From NCBI RefSeq assembly GCF_003258835.1, contig NZ_NPEV01000040.1, forward strand, positions 1 to 54,335: 54,335 nucleotides of DNA, given 5' to 3'. The notes under the pieces are model-generated. The model searched no databases, was not told where the DNA came from, and saw only the letters and a program-made list of their open reading frames with translations. The position numbers were made by a program, and so were the translations under genes. Positions 33,544 to 42,649 of this stretch are shown here, in pieces (the first letter of the stretch is position 1; each line of letters opens with the position of its first letter). Source of the DNA: Rhodobium orientis. GTDB taxonomy: Bacteria > Pseudomonadota > Alphaproteobacteria > Rhizobiales > Rhodobiaceae.

Positions 33544-34416
33544 ATGACCACACCCATGCTCCGGCGCGACGGCAGGACCCGGACCATGCTGAATCGGCTC
33601 GGCTTCGGCAGCTTCGTGCTGCCGCTGACCCTATTCATGCTGCTGGTCTTTTGCCTTCCTCTGATCGGGGTAGTCCGCACGAGCATCTGCGACGGCGATT
33701 GCTCGCTCGTGGCGTATGTGGATTTCGCCACCGGCAAGCTGTTTCACCGTGCGCTGATCAACACGCTTTCGATCGGCTTCGTCACCGGGCTCGTCTCGGT
33801 GATATGCGGCTATTTCGTGGCCTATCACCTGTCGCGCATGACCGCGCGCAGGCGGCGGTTCTTTCTCGTGCTGGTCATGCTGCCGTTCTGGACCTCGATC
33901 CTGGTCAAGAGCTTTGCCTTCACCGTGATCCTGGGCACCGACGGCATCATCAACAACGCCCTCCAGGCGGTGACGGGGACCGATATCGTCATCCCGATGA
34001 TCTTCAACCGTGCCGGGGTGATCATCGGCATGGCGCACTGGCTCATTCCCTTCGCCGTGTTTCCGATCCTCAGCAGCCTGCTGTCGCAGGACAAGGCGCT
34101 GCGCGATGCGGCCGAGATCATGGGCGCGCGCCCGTGGGATATTTTCTGGAAGGTCACCTTTCCGCTGAGCCTGCCCGGCGTCATCGCCGGCGGCCTGATG
34201 TCTTCGGTGATCGGCATGGGCAGCTTTGTCACGCCGGCTCTCCTGGGCGGACGGCGCGACATGATGATGGCCAACCTGGTGGATTTCTACGTCCGCGAAG
34301 CACTCGACTGGCGTATGGCCTCGGCCATCGCGGTGATCCTCGTTCTCATCGCGCTGTTGATCCTGTCGCTCGCGGCCTGGCTGCGGCAGCGCCAGGAAAG
34401 CGGGGCCGCGGCATGA
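33544..34416 (+). CDS. ABC importer permease (PotB type), second cassette
   Basis: 290 aa, about six helices (first at about 19-41). Coupling motif in DAAEIMGARPWDIFWKVTFP followed by LSLPGVIAGG. AGGAG precedes ATG 33544. The stop overlaps the next permease start by 4 bp (ATGA). Partner of the PotC-type permease. Confidence 0.9.
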   Translation: MTTPMLRRDGRTRTMLNRLGFGSFVLPLTLFMLLVFCLPLIGVVRTSICDGDCSLVAYVDFATGKLFHRALINTLSIGFVTGLVSVICGYFVAYHLSRMTARRRRFFLVLVMLPFWTSILVKSFAFTVILGTDGIINNALQAVTGTDIVIPMIFNRAGVIIGMAHWLIPFAVFPILSSLLSQDKALRDAAEIMGARPWDIFWKVTFPLSLPGVIAGGLMSSVIGMGSFVTPALLGGRRDMMMANLVDFYVREALDWRMASAIAVILVLIALLILSLAAWLRQRQESGAAA

Positions 34417-35243
34417 GCACGAACCCTTCCAGTTCGGGGACCCCGATGCGCTTCCTGACCAAGAACCTGAGCCTGCCCGTCATCGTGACGTGGCTGATCT
34501 ACGTCTTCCTGCTCGTGCCGTCTCTCGTGGTGATCCCGATTTCTTTCGGCACCTCGAACGAACTGGTCTTTCCCCCGCAGGATTGGGGATTGGATCTGTA
34601 TCGTCGTGCGCTCGATCCCGCCGAGGGTTGGCTCGCGGCGGCCGGTCGCAGCATGGTACTGGGCATTCTGGCGACCACCATCGCCCTCTTGATGGGGGTG
34701 CCGGCCGCCTATGGCCTGTCGCGCTCGCGGTTTCCCGGCCAGAAGGCCCTGACCTTCATGCTGATGAGCCCGATCTTCGCGCCCACCATCGTGGTCGCGC
34801 TGGCGCTCTACCTCTACTTCGCCACGCTCGGCATGACCGGAACGATGGCGGCGCTGGCCATGTCGCACGCCGTGGTGATCACGCCCTTCATTCTGGTGAC
34901 GACGCTGTCCGGGCTGAAACATCTGGACCGCAACATCGAGAACGCGGCCATGGTGATGGGCGCGACGCGGCTTCAGATCTTCTTTCATGTGGTTCTGCCG
35001 GCGTTGAAAGGCTCAGTCCTGACGGGCGGGTTGTTCGCGTTCCTCTTGTCCTTCGACGAGGTCATCGTGTCGTGGTTCATCGCGCGCAGCGACCAGCCGA
35101 CGCTGCCCGTCAAGATGTACAGTTCGATCCAGTGGGAAATCTCGCCCGTGCTTTCGGCGATCTCCACCTTCCTCGTCGCGATCACGGTGGTTGGCTCCGT
35201 CGTGGCGGCATTTATCAGTTCAGCCGAAACCGACGGCATCTGA
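34413..35243 (+). CDS. ABC importer permease (PotC type), second cassette
   Basis: 276 aa inner-membrane subunit with about six helices. Coupling loop ENAAMVMGATRLQIFFHVVL then PALKGSVLTGGLFAFLLSFD is the PotC pattern. ATG 34413 overlaps the preceding permease. Followed after 30 bp by the ATPase gene. Confidence 0.9.
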   Translation: MSTNPSSSGTPMRFLTKNLSLPVIVTWLIYVFLLVPSLVVIPISFGTSNELVFPPQDWGLDLYRRALDPAEGWLAAAGRSMVLGILATTIALLMGVPAAYGLSRSRFPGQKALTFMLMSPIFAPTIVVALALYLYFATLGMTGTMAALAMSHAVVITPFILVTTLSGLKHLDRNIENAAMVMGATRLQIFFHVVLPALKGSVLTGGLFAFLLSFDEVIVSWFIARSDQPTLPVKMYSSIQWEISPVLSAISTFLVAITVVGSVVAAFISSAETDGI

Positions 35244-35273
35244 CCGCCGCCCGGACCCTCCAAAGGTGCCCCT

Positions 35274-36368
35274 ATGACGACCAACAAGCTTTCGCTGCAA
35301 CAGGTTTCCAAGGCCTACGGGTATGTCGACGCACTGCATCCGACCGACCTGAACGTCGCAGAGAGCGAATTCGTGACGCTTCTGGGGCCGAGCGGCTCGG
35401 GCAAAACGACCCTGCTCAAGATCATTGCCGGGATGGAACGGCCGAGCGGCGGCCGTGTTTTCATCAACGGGCGGGACACGACCGAGACGCCCGTTCGCGA
35501 ACGCGATCTGGGCATGGTCTTCCAGAACTATGCGCTGATGCCGCATCTGAGCGTCTTCGACAACGTCGCCTTTCCGCTGAAGGTGCGCAAGACCGGGGCC
35601 GAGGAGATCAGGCGGAAGGTCGGCGAGGCGCTGGGAACCGTGCAGCTGGCGCATCTGGCCGATCGCAAGCCCCAGGCGCTGTCCGGCGGACAGCAGCAGC
35701 GCGTGTCGATCGCCCGGGCCATCGTCTACAATCCGTCGCTGGTGCTGATGGACGAGCCCCTGGGCGCGCTCGACAAGAAGCTGCGCGAACAGCTTCAGCA
35801 CGAAATCAAGCAACTGCACGAGCGGCTCGGGATTACGATCCTCTATGTGACGCACGATCAGCAGGAAGCGATGTCGATGTCCGATCGCATCGCCTTGATG
35901 AACGAGGGGCGGATCGAGCAACTCGGCGCCCCGCGCGAGCTGTATTTCTCTCCCAAGACCGCCTTCGCGGCCGACTTCCTGGGCAATTCCAACTTCATCG
36001 AAGCGACGGTGTCGGAGGTCTCGGCCGCCGCAACGCGTTGCCGCCTGTCCGGCGGCGAGGAATTGCTGGCTCCCCGGCGCGACGGCGTTCGCCAGGGCGA
36101 CGCGGTCCGGCTGATGGTCCGGCCGGAGCACATCCGCCTGATCGGCGGCGACGGTGCGGCCGAGGACAATGTCCTTACGGCGTCGTCGCTGGGCCCGACC
36201 TTCTTCGGTGATGCTCTGGAAATCCGGGCGCAGATCGCCGACGGTTCGGAGGTATCGGTTAAGGTCGCGAACAATTTCGAGGTGGCGGCGGCGGCCCCGG
36301 GACAGCCGTTGCGGCTCGGCTGGTCGTCAGACCATACCCACCTGTTCGCGTCCGGGTCCGGTCGATGA
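35274..36368 (+). CDS. ABC importer ATPase (PotA type), second cassette
   Basis: 364 aa, intact. Nucleotide-binding domain at about 1-240: Walker A GPSGSGKTT (about 39-47), signature LSGGQQQRVS, Walker B LVLMDEPLGALD, switch His in YVTHDQQEAMSMSDR. C-terminal TOBE domain at about 280-360 (VRLMVRPEHIRLIGGD, GPTFFGDALEIRAQ). In contrast to its frameshifted homologue at 17398, the reading frame is whole. The stop overlaps the amidase start by 4 bp. Confidence 0.93.
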   Translation: MTTNKLSLQQVSKAYGYVDALHPTDLNVAESEFVTLLGPSGSGKTTLLKIIAGMERPSGGRVFINGRDTTETPVRERDLGMVFQNYALMPHLSVFDNVAFPLKVRKTGAEEIRRKVGEALGTVQLAHLADRKPQALSGGQQQRVSIARAIVYNPSLVLMDEPLGALDKKLREQLQHEIKQLHERLGITILYVTHDQQEAMSMSDRIALMNEGRIEQLGAPRELYFSPKTAFAADFLGNSNFIEATVSEVSAAATRCRLSGGEELLAPRRDGVRQGDAVRLMVRPEHIRLIGGDGAAEDNVLTASSLGPTFFGDALEIRAQIADGSEVSVKVANNFEVAAAAPGQPLRLGWSSDHTHLFASGSGR

Positions 36369-37867
36369 TCCGGCAGACCGCCCCTTGCGATCTCGGGGCG
36401 ATCGAGGCCCGCGACAGGATCCGCAGCGGCGCGCTTTCGGCCTTTGAGCTGGCCGACTCCTGCATCGCACGGGTCGAAGCAGTGGATCCCGCCGTCAATG
36501 CTCTGGTTGCACGCGATTTCGACACGTTTCGAGAACGTGCGCGCGAGGCCGACGCCAGGCAGGCGGCCGGACTGCCGCTGGGGCCGCTGCACGGTCTGCC
36601 GTTCGCGGTCAAGGACATGATCGACGTGGCCGGATTGCCCACGACCTACGGCTCGGAAATCTTCAGGACCAATATCGCCACGGCGGACGATCCGATCGTG
36701 ACGGCGCTCCGCCAAGCCGGCGCATTGCCGATCGGCAAGACGAACACGCCGGAATGGAGCGCCGGGGCCAATTCCCGCAACCGCGTCTGGGGCACGACGG
36801 CAAACCCATACGACCTTTCGCTCAATTGCGGCGGCTCTTCGGGCGGCTCGGCGGTGGCGCTTGCCTGCGGTTTCGCGCCCCTGGCGACCGGATCGGATAC
36901 GGGCGGCAGCCTCAGGACCCCCGCCGCCTTCAACGGCGTCGTCGGCTTTCGCCCCTCCCCAGGTGTCGTGCCCGGTCATTCGCGGTCGATCGCGACACTC
37001 TCGATCACCACGGCGGGACCGATGGCAAGGTCGGTCGCGGACTGCGGCCTCATGCTCTCCGTCATGGCCGTTGCGGACCGATACGATCCCTTCACGACCG
37101 TGACAGACGGCGGGACGCCATGGAAATCGCAGAGCTTCGCCGATCTGCCGCGCACCGACCTCACCCGGCTGCGCTTCGCCGTCACCGAGGATTTTGGGTT
37201 TGCCCCCACCGAGGGCGCAACGCGCGCGACATTCCGCTCGGTGATGTCGGACCTTGCCCCCTTCCTGCCGAAGATCGACGAGCGCCACCCGGACTGTACC
37301 GGCGCCGACCGGATCTTCGCGGTCTTGCGGGCCTTGCTGTTTCTTGGCGCCCATGACCGCTATGTCTTAGAGCAGCCGGAGCATGTCGGCCGCAACGTCA
37401 CCGACAATGTGATCGAGGCGCGCGGGTATTCCGCCGCCGATGTGGCGGAGGCCATGTATGCGCAGAGTGCCTATTACAGGCTTTGGCAGGATTTCTTTGA
37501 AACTTGCGACTATCTGATCTCGCCCACCGTCACCGCCGCCCCCCGTGACTGGCACGAAAACGCCCCGCTGGAAATCGACGGGCACAAGCTCGACAGCTAC
37601 TACCATTGGCTTGCACTGGCCTATGCGTCGACCATTGCCGGACATCCGGCGATATCGATTCCCTGCGGCCGTTATCCCAACGGTCTTCCATTCGGACTTC
37701 AGATCATCGGCCGGCGGCATGACGACCTTGGCGTTCTGGCGGTCGCCGCACAGCTTGAAAGCCTCATCGCAGGGGTGTCGACTCTGGCGCCCGAGGCTCC
37801 GGACCTCAAAGGCCTGATGGCCGCCCCGCCGCTTTCCTCCTGTCATGGTTTTTTGGAAGTCGAGTGA
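36365..37867 (+). CDS. Amidase of the amidase-signature family
   Basis: 500 aa cytoplasmic hydrolase. The Ser-cisSer-Lys triad is visible: Lys83 (FAVKDMID), Ser158 (GGSSGGSAVAL) and Ser182 (GSDTGGSLRTPAAF). Spacing of 75 and 24 residues fits the family. It splits amides to acid plus amine or ammonia. ATG 36365 overlaps the ATPase stop, so it is co-translated with the importer, which suggests the imported compound (or its dehydration product) is an amide. Could also be annotated as a GatA-like protein, but no gatB/gatC neighbours exist. Confidence 0.92.
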   Translation: MIRQTAPCDLGAIEARDRIRSGALSAFELADSCIARVEAVDPAVNALVARDFDTFRERAREADARQAAGLPLGPLHGLPFAVKDMIDVAGLPTTYGSEIFRTNIATADDPIVTALRQAGALPIGKTNTPEWSAGANSRNRVWGTTANPYDLSLNCGGSSGGSAVALACGFAPLATGSDTGGSLRTPAAFNGVVGFRPSPGVVPGHSRSIATLSITTAGPMARSVADCGLMLSVMAVADRYDPFTTVTDGGTPWKSQSFADLPRTDLTRLRFAVTEDFGFAPTEGATRATFRSVMSDLAPFLPKIDERHPDCTGADRIFAVLRALLFLGAHDRYVLEQPEHVGRNVTDNVIEARGYSAADVAEAMYAQSAYYRLWQDFFETCDYLISPTVTAAPRDWHENAPLEIDGHKLDSYYHWLALAYASTIAGHPAISIPCGRYPNGLPFGLQIIGRRHDDLGVLAVAAQLESLIAGVSTLAPEAPDLKGLMAAPPLSSCHGFLEVE

Positions 37868-37926
37868 CCCTGAACGGGTATCGCTAGTCTTGAGCGGTTG
37901 ACGGTGTATTGAGCTTGAGGCCTCGT

Positions 37927-38055
37927 TCAAATCCAGGCGATGACGACGGAAACGAGTGCCAGGGCGGCGAGGTCGTTTGCGGCCAGTCGATCGTACCGGT
38001 TCGCGATGCGGCGCCAGTTCTTCAGCTTGCCGAACATGCGCTCGATGACATTCTA
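37927..38055 (-). mobile_element. C-terminal remnant of IS5-type transposase
   Basis: On the minus strand the codons read NVIERMFGKLKNWRRIANRY, then DRLAANDLAALALVSVVIAW and a final Ile before TGA at 37927-37929. This matches the conserved end of IS5/IS427-group DDE transposases (ERxFGxLKxxRRIAxRYDKLA). Only about 42 codons remain. GAGGCCTCGTTCAAATCC just past the stop may be the IS terminal repeat. At 38055 the sequence switches abruptly to an AraC fragment. Confidence 0.82.
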
Positions 38056-38146
38056 TCTCGCCGGCGACATCAGCGCGGCCAATTTCGCCACCACCTTGAA
38101 GCGGCAGTTCTGCCTGTTGCCGCGCGACGTCCAGGTCGCGCTTTGA
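38054..38146 (+). pseudogene. C-terminal remnant of an AraC-family regulator
   Basis: The plus-strand codons read YLAGDISAANFATTLKRQF then CLLPRDVQVAL and TGA. This is the last 30 codons of an AraC gene very close to the regulator at 10248-11300 (YLAGYTSPANFATAFKRQF, GLSPRDVQVAL). Similarity may continue shortly past the stop (CGCGGCGG). It is joined directly to the IS remnant, so an IS insertion followed by deletion probably destroyed this second copy. Confidence 0.8.
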
Positions 38147-38526
38147 GCAGCGCGGCGGCAAACCGCCAAGCTGCGATTGCCGTCCTTGTTGCACCGCTCA
38201 GGACTTTTCATTCGTTTTCGCCCCTACCCCACTTCGTGCCGTTCTCAAGCGACGAGACGTGCTGGATGCGGACGCGGATGCCGTCCCGCTATGGGCGCCA
38301 TCGTAAAGGGCTCTCGCGAGCACGGCCTGTCACATGGAGCGCACGGATTATTATGAGGCGCGGCAGCAAGATCATTCTGCCCAAAAAAGCCCTTCGAGCG
38401 CCGGTCGACAGCGTTCGTCGGGTTCAACGAACGCGAAAATTATCCCGGGCAGCTACCCGTGTTCGGCGCTCATGTCTGCTTTTTTCCGGCCGCCTGCGAA
38501 CGGATCGGCAATCCTCAAAGACGTAG

Positions 38527-39333
38527 TCAGTGCGCCTGCGCGCCCGCATCCAGAAGGATCTGCCTGGCGCGATCGATCAGGGGACGATCGACCATCTTCC
38601 CGTCGACCTGGACCACGGACCCCGCGGCGGCCTGCAGCGCCGCGAGGATACGCTGCGCCCAGTCGATCTCGGCCGGCGTCGGAGAGAAGCCATCGTTCAC
38701 CGCAGCGACCTGCGCCGGATGGATGCAGAGCTTGGCGCCGAACCCCATCCCCCGCACGCGCGCGACATCCGCGTCGATGGCCGTTATGTCCTTGAGGTTC
38801 GTGGTCACGCCGTCGACCGGCGGCGCGAGGTCGCCGAGGCGCGAGGCCATCACGATCTCGAACCGCGCCGGATCGAGCACGCTGCCGCTTTCGGGAATGC
38901 GCGCATCGGCCCCGAAGTCGAGATTGCCGAAGGCGATCCGCACAACGGCGCCGAGCCGCGCGGTCTCGCGCACCGCCGCAAGCCCGGCGACCGTTTCCAC
39001 GAGTGCGACCAGCGGGCGCCCCGGCAGGCGCGTGGCGATGCGGCCAAGGGCCTCCGGTTCCGCCTTCGGCACCATGACGGTTGCCTCCGGCATGTCCGCG
39101 AGCGCGGCCAGATCGTCCTCGTGCCAGGGGGTGTCGGATCCGTTGATCCGGACCAGTCCCCCGCCGCCTTGCGCGAACCAGTCGCGGACATGGCCGCGCG
39201 CGTCGTCCTTGGCGTCCGGGCCGACCGCGTCCTCCAGATCGAGGATGACGGCATCGGCGCCGGAGGCCGCGGCCTTGGCAAAGCGATCAGGGCGCTGGCC
39301 GGGAACAAAGAGATAGCTGCGCGGGTGTTTCAT
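38527..39333 (-). CDS. HpcH/HpaI-CitE-family acyl-CoA lyase
   Basis: 268 aa. CitE-like TIM barrel: opening RSYLFVPGQRPDRFAKA, ADAVILDLEDAVGPD, PKAEPEALG, VETVAGL and FGNLDFGAD, which hold the Mg and CoA-ester sites. Such enzymes split malyl-, methylmalyl- or citramalyl-CoA into two smaller units, often acetyl-CoA and pyruvate or glyoxylate. Last gene of the minus-strand operon after a hydratase and two CoA-transferases. In itaconate degradation the analogous enzyme is Ccl, (S)-citramalyl-CoA lyase. The order here fits activation, hydration, cleavage. Exact substrate not assignable. Confidence 0.88.
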   Translation of the reverse strand: MKHPRSYLFVPGQRPDRFAKAAASGADAVILDLEDAVGPDAKDDARGHVRDWFAQGGGGLVRINGSDTPWHEDDLAALADMPEATVMVPKAEPEALGRIATRLPGRPLVALVETVAGLAAVRETARLGAVVRIAFGNLDFGADARIPESGSVLDPARFEIVMASRLGDLAPPVDGVTTNLKDITAIDADVARVRGMGFGAKLCIHPAQVAAVNDGFSPTPAEIDWAQRILAALQAAAGSVVQVDGKMVDRPLIDRARQILLDAGAQAH

Positions 39334-39343
39334 GTTCTCGCCC

Positions 39344-40207
39344 TCAGGACCCGAACGACGCCTCAGCCTTCATCGCCAGTTCCCCGTCCGGCCCCCTGGC
39401 CCACACATCGAGGCTCCCGGCATCGCCAGTGGACGCTTCGAGCCGGAAGGGGCGGTCGACGAACAGGGGGGCCATGCCCCGGAACGAGAACCCGGTCAGG
39501 GGCTCGTCGGGCCGGCAGTCCGCCGCGAACCCCTGCAGCAGGGTGGCGATCAGCGGACCATGGACCACCAGACCCGGATACCCCTCCTCGCCGGTGGCAT
39601 AGGGCCGGTCGTAGTGGATGCGGTGCCCGTTCGAAGTCAGCGCCGAATAGCGGAACAGCAGCACCGGATCGGGAACGAATTCGGCCGACCACTCGGAGGT
39701 TTCGGGCGCGGCAGGCGGCGTGGGCTTGGGCGCGCCGGGCGCCGGCGCCTCGCGATAGACGATGTCCTGCTCTTCCTCGATGCAAAGCACACCGCCGGTC
39801 GAGATACTGTGTTTGACGGTCACGAAGACCAGCTTTCCGGCCCGCCCGGTCTTCGACGCGACATCGAGGATCTCGCTGGTCTTGTCCGCCTCTGCGCCGA
39901 TCGGCAAAGGCGCAAGGTAGCGCAGCCGTCCGCCAGCCCACATGCGGCGGGGCAGACCGACGTCGGGCAGGAAGCCGCCGCGTCGGGGATGGCCGTCGGG
40001 ACCGAGTTCGCCGCGGCGCACGAAGGGGTTGAAGAACAGCCAGTGCCAGCCCTGAGGCAACGGCGCTCCGCCCTGGGGCGCGGTTTCCAGGTCCAGCGTT
40101 GCCGCCAACGCCGAGACGCGGCCGGCCTCGATGACCTCGGACCGTGTCTCCGTGCGGCCGATCGCAGCGCTGTGGTCCTGTTCGTGAAGGACGGTTGTTG
40201 CCGTCAT
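39344..40207 (-). CDS. Mesaconyl-/itaconyl-CoA hydratase-like hotdog protein
   Basis: 287 aa double-hotdog hydratase. N-terminal half has GWHWLFFNPFVRRGELGPDG and LPRRMWAGGRLRYLAPLPIG. The C-terminal half has the hydratase pattern RYSALTSNGHRIHYDRPYA followed by GYPGLVVHGPLIATLLQ. This is the family of mesaconyl-C4-CoA hydratase and of Ich (itaconyl-CoA hydratase), which add water across a C5 dicarboxyl-CoA double bond. It precedes the CitE-like lyase by 10 bp. Start ATG 40207; the frame is open further upstream, but that lies inside the CoA-transferase gene. Confidence 0.85.
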   Translation of the reverse strand: MTATTVLHEQDHSAAIGRTETRSEVIEAGRVSALAATLDLETAPQGGAPLPQGWHWLFFNPFVRRGELGPDGHPRRGGFLPDVGLPRRMWAGGRLRYLAPLPIGAEADKTSEILDVASKTGRAGKLVFVTVKHSISTGGVLCIEEEQDIVYREAPAPGAPKPTPPAAPETSEWSAEFVPDPVLLFRYSALTSNGHRIHYDRPYATGEEGYPGLVVHGPLIATLLQGFAADCRPDEPLTGFSFRGMAPLFVDRPFRLEASTGDAGSLDVWARGPDGELAMKAEASFGS

Positions 40208-40229
40208 TGCGTGAGCCCCTTTCGTGCGG

Positions 40230-41438
40230 TCAGTAGATGACCCTGTCTTCCACGAGACGTGCCCGGTCGGCCCGCCCCAACCCCAGAATTTCGCCGTAAA
40301 CATATTCCTCGTGCTCGCCGAGCCCGGGCGTGCCGCGATCCAGCCCCGGCGCGTCGGTGCCGGAGAACCGTGCGGGGAACCCGACCGCCATGCGGTGGCC
40401 GCCATCCGTTTCGGAGACGGACACGACCGCGCCCCGCTCCGCCAGATGCGGATCCCTGGCGATGTCCTCGGCGCGCCAGGAGACGTGCGCGGCGATGCCG
40501 GCCTCTTGCAGCATCTCGGCGGCCTCGTCCGCCTCCACGAAAGCCGCCCAGTTCGCGACCACGGCATCGACCTCGTCCCGCGCGGCCACACGCGCGGCGG
40601 CGTTGGCGTAACGCGGGTCTGACGCGAGTTCGGGCTTTCCGATGATCCCGGTGAGCGCCGCCCATTCGTCGTCGCTGGACACCGCGATCGACAGCCAGCG
40701 ATCGTGCTGCCGGGAGGCATAGAGCCCGTGCGGCGCCCGTTGCGGGTCGGCGTTGCCCATGCGGTGCATGCGGACCCCGGCCGACGCGGCAGTCAGGGCA
40801 TCCCCGGCAAGGGACGATGCGACCTCGCGCGCGGCGATGTCCACATGGCTCCCCTCACCCGTGCGACGGCGGCGATGCAGCGCCGCAACGGTCGCAAGGG
40901 CCGCGTTCATGCCGACCGAGTGGTCCATGACATGGCGCATCTCGACCGGCGGCCCGTCCTCGTAGCCGGTCAGGTGCCCCAGACCGCCCCAGGCGCCGAA
41001 CAACGGCGCGTAGCCGGCGAAATGGCTGTCCGGGCCGGTCTGCCCCGAGGACGAGACCGAGGTCATGACGATGTCGGGCTTGACCTGGCACAGGTCGGCA
41101 TAGCCGAGCCCGAGGCGCTCCATGACCCCGGCGCGAAAGCTCTCGGCCGCAACGTCCGAGGCGGCAACGAGCCGCCGGGCAAGCGCGACGCCTTCGGGGT
41201 GCTTGAGGTTCAGCCGCACCGAAAGCTTGTTGGAAGCGACCTGGTCAAAGGTCGCCGGCCCGGCGCGGCCATAGACGGCATGGGGCTTGCGGAAGATATC
41301 GAGACGCTGGGCGCTCTCGATCTTGATGCATTCGGCGCCGAGCTGCGACAGCATGTGGGTGCAGAACGGTCCTGCCGCGTGGACGGTGAAATCGGCGATA
41401 CGGATGCCGGAAAGGGGTTTGCCGGAACGAGGGGTCAT
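40230..41438 (-). CDS. CaiB/BaiF family III CoA-transferase (Asp present)
   Basis: 402 aa. Family III CoA-transferase fold. The catalytic Asp is in EMRHVMDHSVGMNAAL (Asp172), which forms the aspartyl-CoA anhydride/thioester intermediate. N-terminal DFTVHAAGPFCTHMLSQLGA and central RRRTGEGSHVDIAARE are characteristic. ATG 41438 overlaps the stop of another CaiB gene by 4 bp. The paired gene has Glu at the catalytic place, so the two may form a heteromer like BbsEF or SmtAB. It would load CoA onto a carboxylic acid substrate of the pathway. Confidence 0.88.
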   Translation of the reverse strand: MTPRSGKPLSGIRIADFTVHAAGPFCTHMLSQLGAECIKIESAQRLDIFRKPHAVYGRAGPATFDQVASNKLSVRLNLKHPEGVALARRLVAASDVAAESFRAGVMERLGLGYADLCQVKPDIVMTSVSSSGQTGPDSHFAGYAPLFGAWGGLGHLTGYEDGPPVEMRHVMDHSVGMNAALATVAALHRRRRTGEGSHVDIAAREVASSLAGDALTAASAGVRMHRMGNADPQRAPHGLYASRQHDRWLSIAVSSDDEWAALTGIIGKPELASDPRYANAAARVAARDEVDAVVANWAAFVEADEAAEMLQEAGIAAHVSWRAEDIARDPHLAERGAVVSVSETDGGHRMAVGFPARFSGTDAPGLDRGTPGLGEHEEYVYGEILGLGRADRARLVEDRVIY

Positions 41439-42619
41439 GCCGTGGCCGTCCTTGCTGCTGCCCCTGCACGGCTCGCCGCCGCTGCGCCGCTCGTCACCAG
41501 GTCCTGGTCGGCGCCGGGTGCCGGCGCCGCGGCCGACAGGGCCAACGGGGCCTCGGAAAAGCGGAACGGCGCGGCCTGGATCTTGACCTCGCCGACACCG
41601 GGGACATCCACATCCTGAAAAGTGCCGCGGGCGGTCTCGTGCCCGCCGGTCAGGATCTGTTCGGGCGTGTTGTAGCGGGCCATCGGGACGCCGAGCTTCT
41701 GGGCCCGCGCGACCAGTTCCTCCACGTCGTGCTCGCGTGCCCAGGCGCGGATCGCGGCATTGATCGCATCGCCCCGCTCGCTGCGCGTCACGGGGTCGTT
41801 CAGTTCCTCGTCCCGCGCCCATTCCGGGTCGTCCATCAGGTGCACGAGGCCCTGCCACTGGCGCTCCTCGAGCGTCAGCAGCTCGACATAGCCGTCCCGG
41901 CATTCGATGACCCCGCCATAGCGGAAGGAGCGGGTGTGGCGATGCTCGATGGAGCCGTCGCCATAGCGCTGGAGCGCAAAGGCGCCGACCGCCACATTCG
42001 CGTCCTGGACCGAGGCATCGACGAACTGCCCGGTTCCGAACCAGAGCGCGGACAGCGCCGAGAGGGCCGCCGCGACCCCGCCCTGCAATTCGGCAAAGTG
42101 TCCGGCGATCTTGAGCGGCGGGCGGTCCGGAAACAGGTGCGCCGACAGCCCGTTGGGCAGGAGATAGCCTTCCCCGCCGGCGTGGATGAGGTTGATTTCT
42201 GAGGCCGTCCAGCCGGCCTTCGGCCCGCTGGCACCGAACGGCAGAACCGAGAGATGCACCAGGTCGGGATGGCGCGCGGCTACCCCCTCCCGGTCGAGAC
42301 CCCATTGCGGGCGCTGTTGCAGCGGCGTGTCGTCGATCAGGATCTGCGCCGTGTCGAGCAGAGCAGCGAGGACGTCGCGCCCGACCGCCGTTTCCAGATC
42401 GCAGACGACGCTGCGCTTGCCGGCCGCGACATATTCAAAGAGCGCGCTCTCGCCGTTCGCAAAAAGCGGCGCTTCCTTGCGTAACGGGCACAGGGTCGGA
42501 GGCTCGACCATGATGACCTCCGCGCCCATAGCCGCGAGGAGGCGTCCGGCCCAGGCGCCGGCCACGCCGGCAGCGTGTTCCACCACACGGATGCCGGCGA
42601 GTGGAGTGTCCTGTTGCAT
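41435..42619 (-). CDS. CaiB/BaiF family III CoA-transferase (Glu at catalytic site)
   Basis: 394 aa. Recognised by IRVVEHAAGVAGAWAGRLLA, LLAAMGAEVIMVEPP and FGTGQFVDASVQDANV. At the position of the catalytic Asp of its neighbour (VMDHSVG) it has FAELQGG, i.e. Glu177. It may therefore be a partner subunit or use Glu. The gene overlaps the adjacent transferase by 4 bp, implying equal production. The C-terminus is Ala-rich. Cytoplasmic. Confidence 0.85.
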   Translation of the reverse strand: MQQDTPLAGIRVVEHAAGVAGAWAGRLLAAMGAEVIMVEPPTLCPLRKEAPLFANGESALFEYVAAGKRSVVCDLETAVGRDVLAALLDTAQILIDDTPLQQRPQWGLDREGVAARHPDLVHLSVLPFGASGPKAGWTASEINLIHAGGEGYLLPNGLSAHLFPDRPPLKIAGHFAELQGGVAAALSALSALWFGTGQFVDASVQDANVAVGAFALQRYGDGSIEHRHTRSFRYGGVIECRDGYVELLTLEERQWQGLVHLMDDPEWARDEELNDPVTRSERGDAINAAIRAWAREHDVEELVARAQKLGVPMARYNTPEQILTGGHETARGTFQDVDVPGVGEVKIQAAPFRFSEAPLALSAAAPAPGADQDLVTSGAAAASRAGAAARTATA

Positions 42620-42649
42620 GGCCGGGCGCCCTCCCCTTGTCGGTTGACC

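Larger units (their letters stand above)
37868..38526. other. 659-bp junk region with IS5 and AraC remnants
   Basis: Holds two gene fragments (given separately) and, from about 38147 to 38526, DNA in which I see no gene, hairpin or repeat of note. Confidence 0.5.

Noticed and set aside
38245-38427. 60-codon minus-strand frame in the junk region
   Set aside because: No family likeness or ribosome site.
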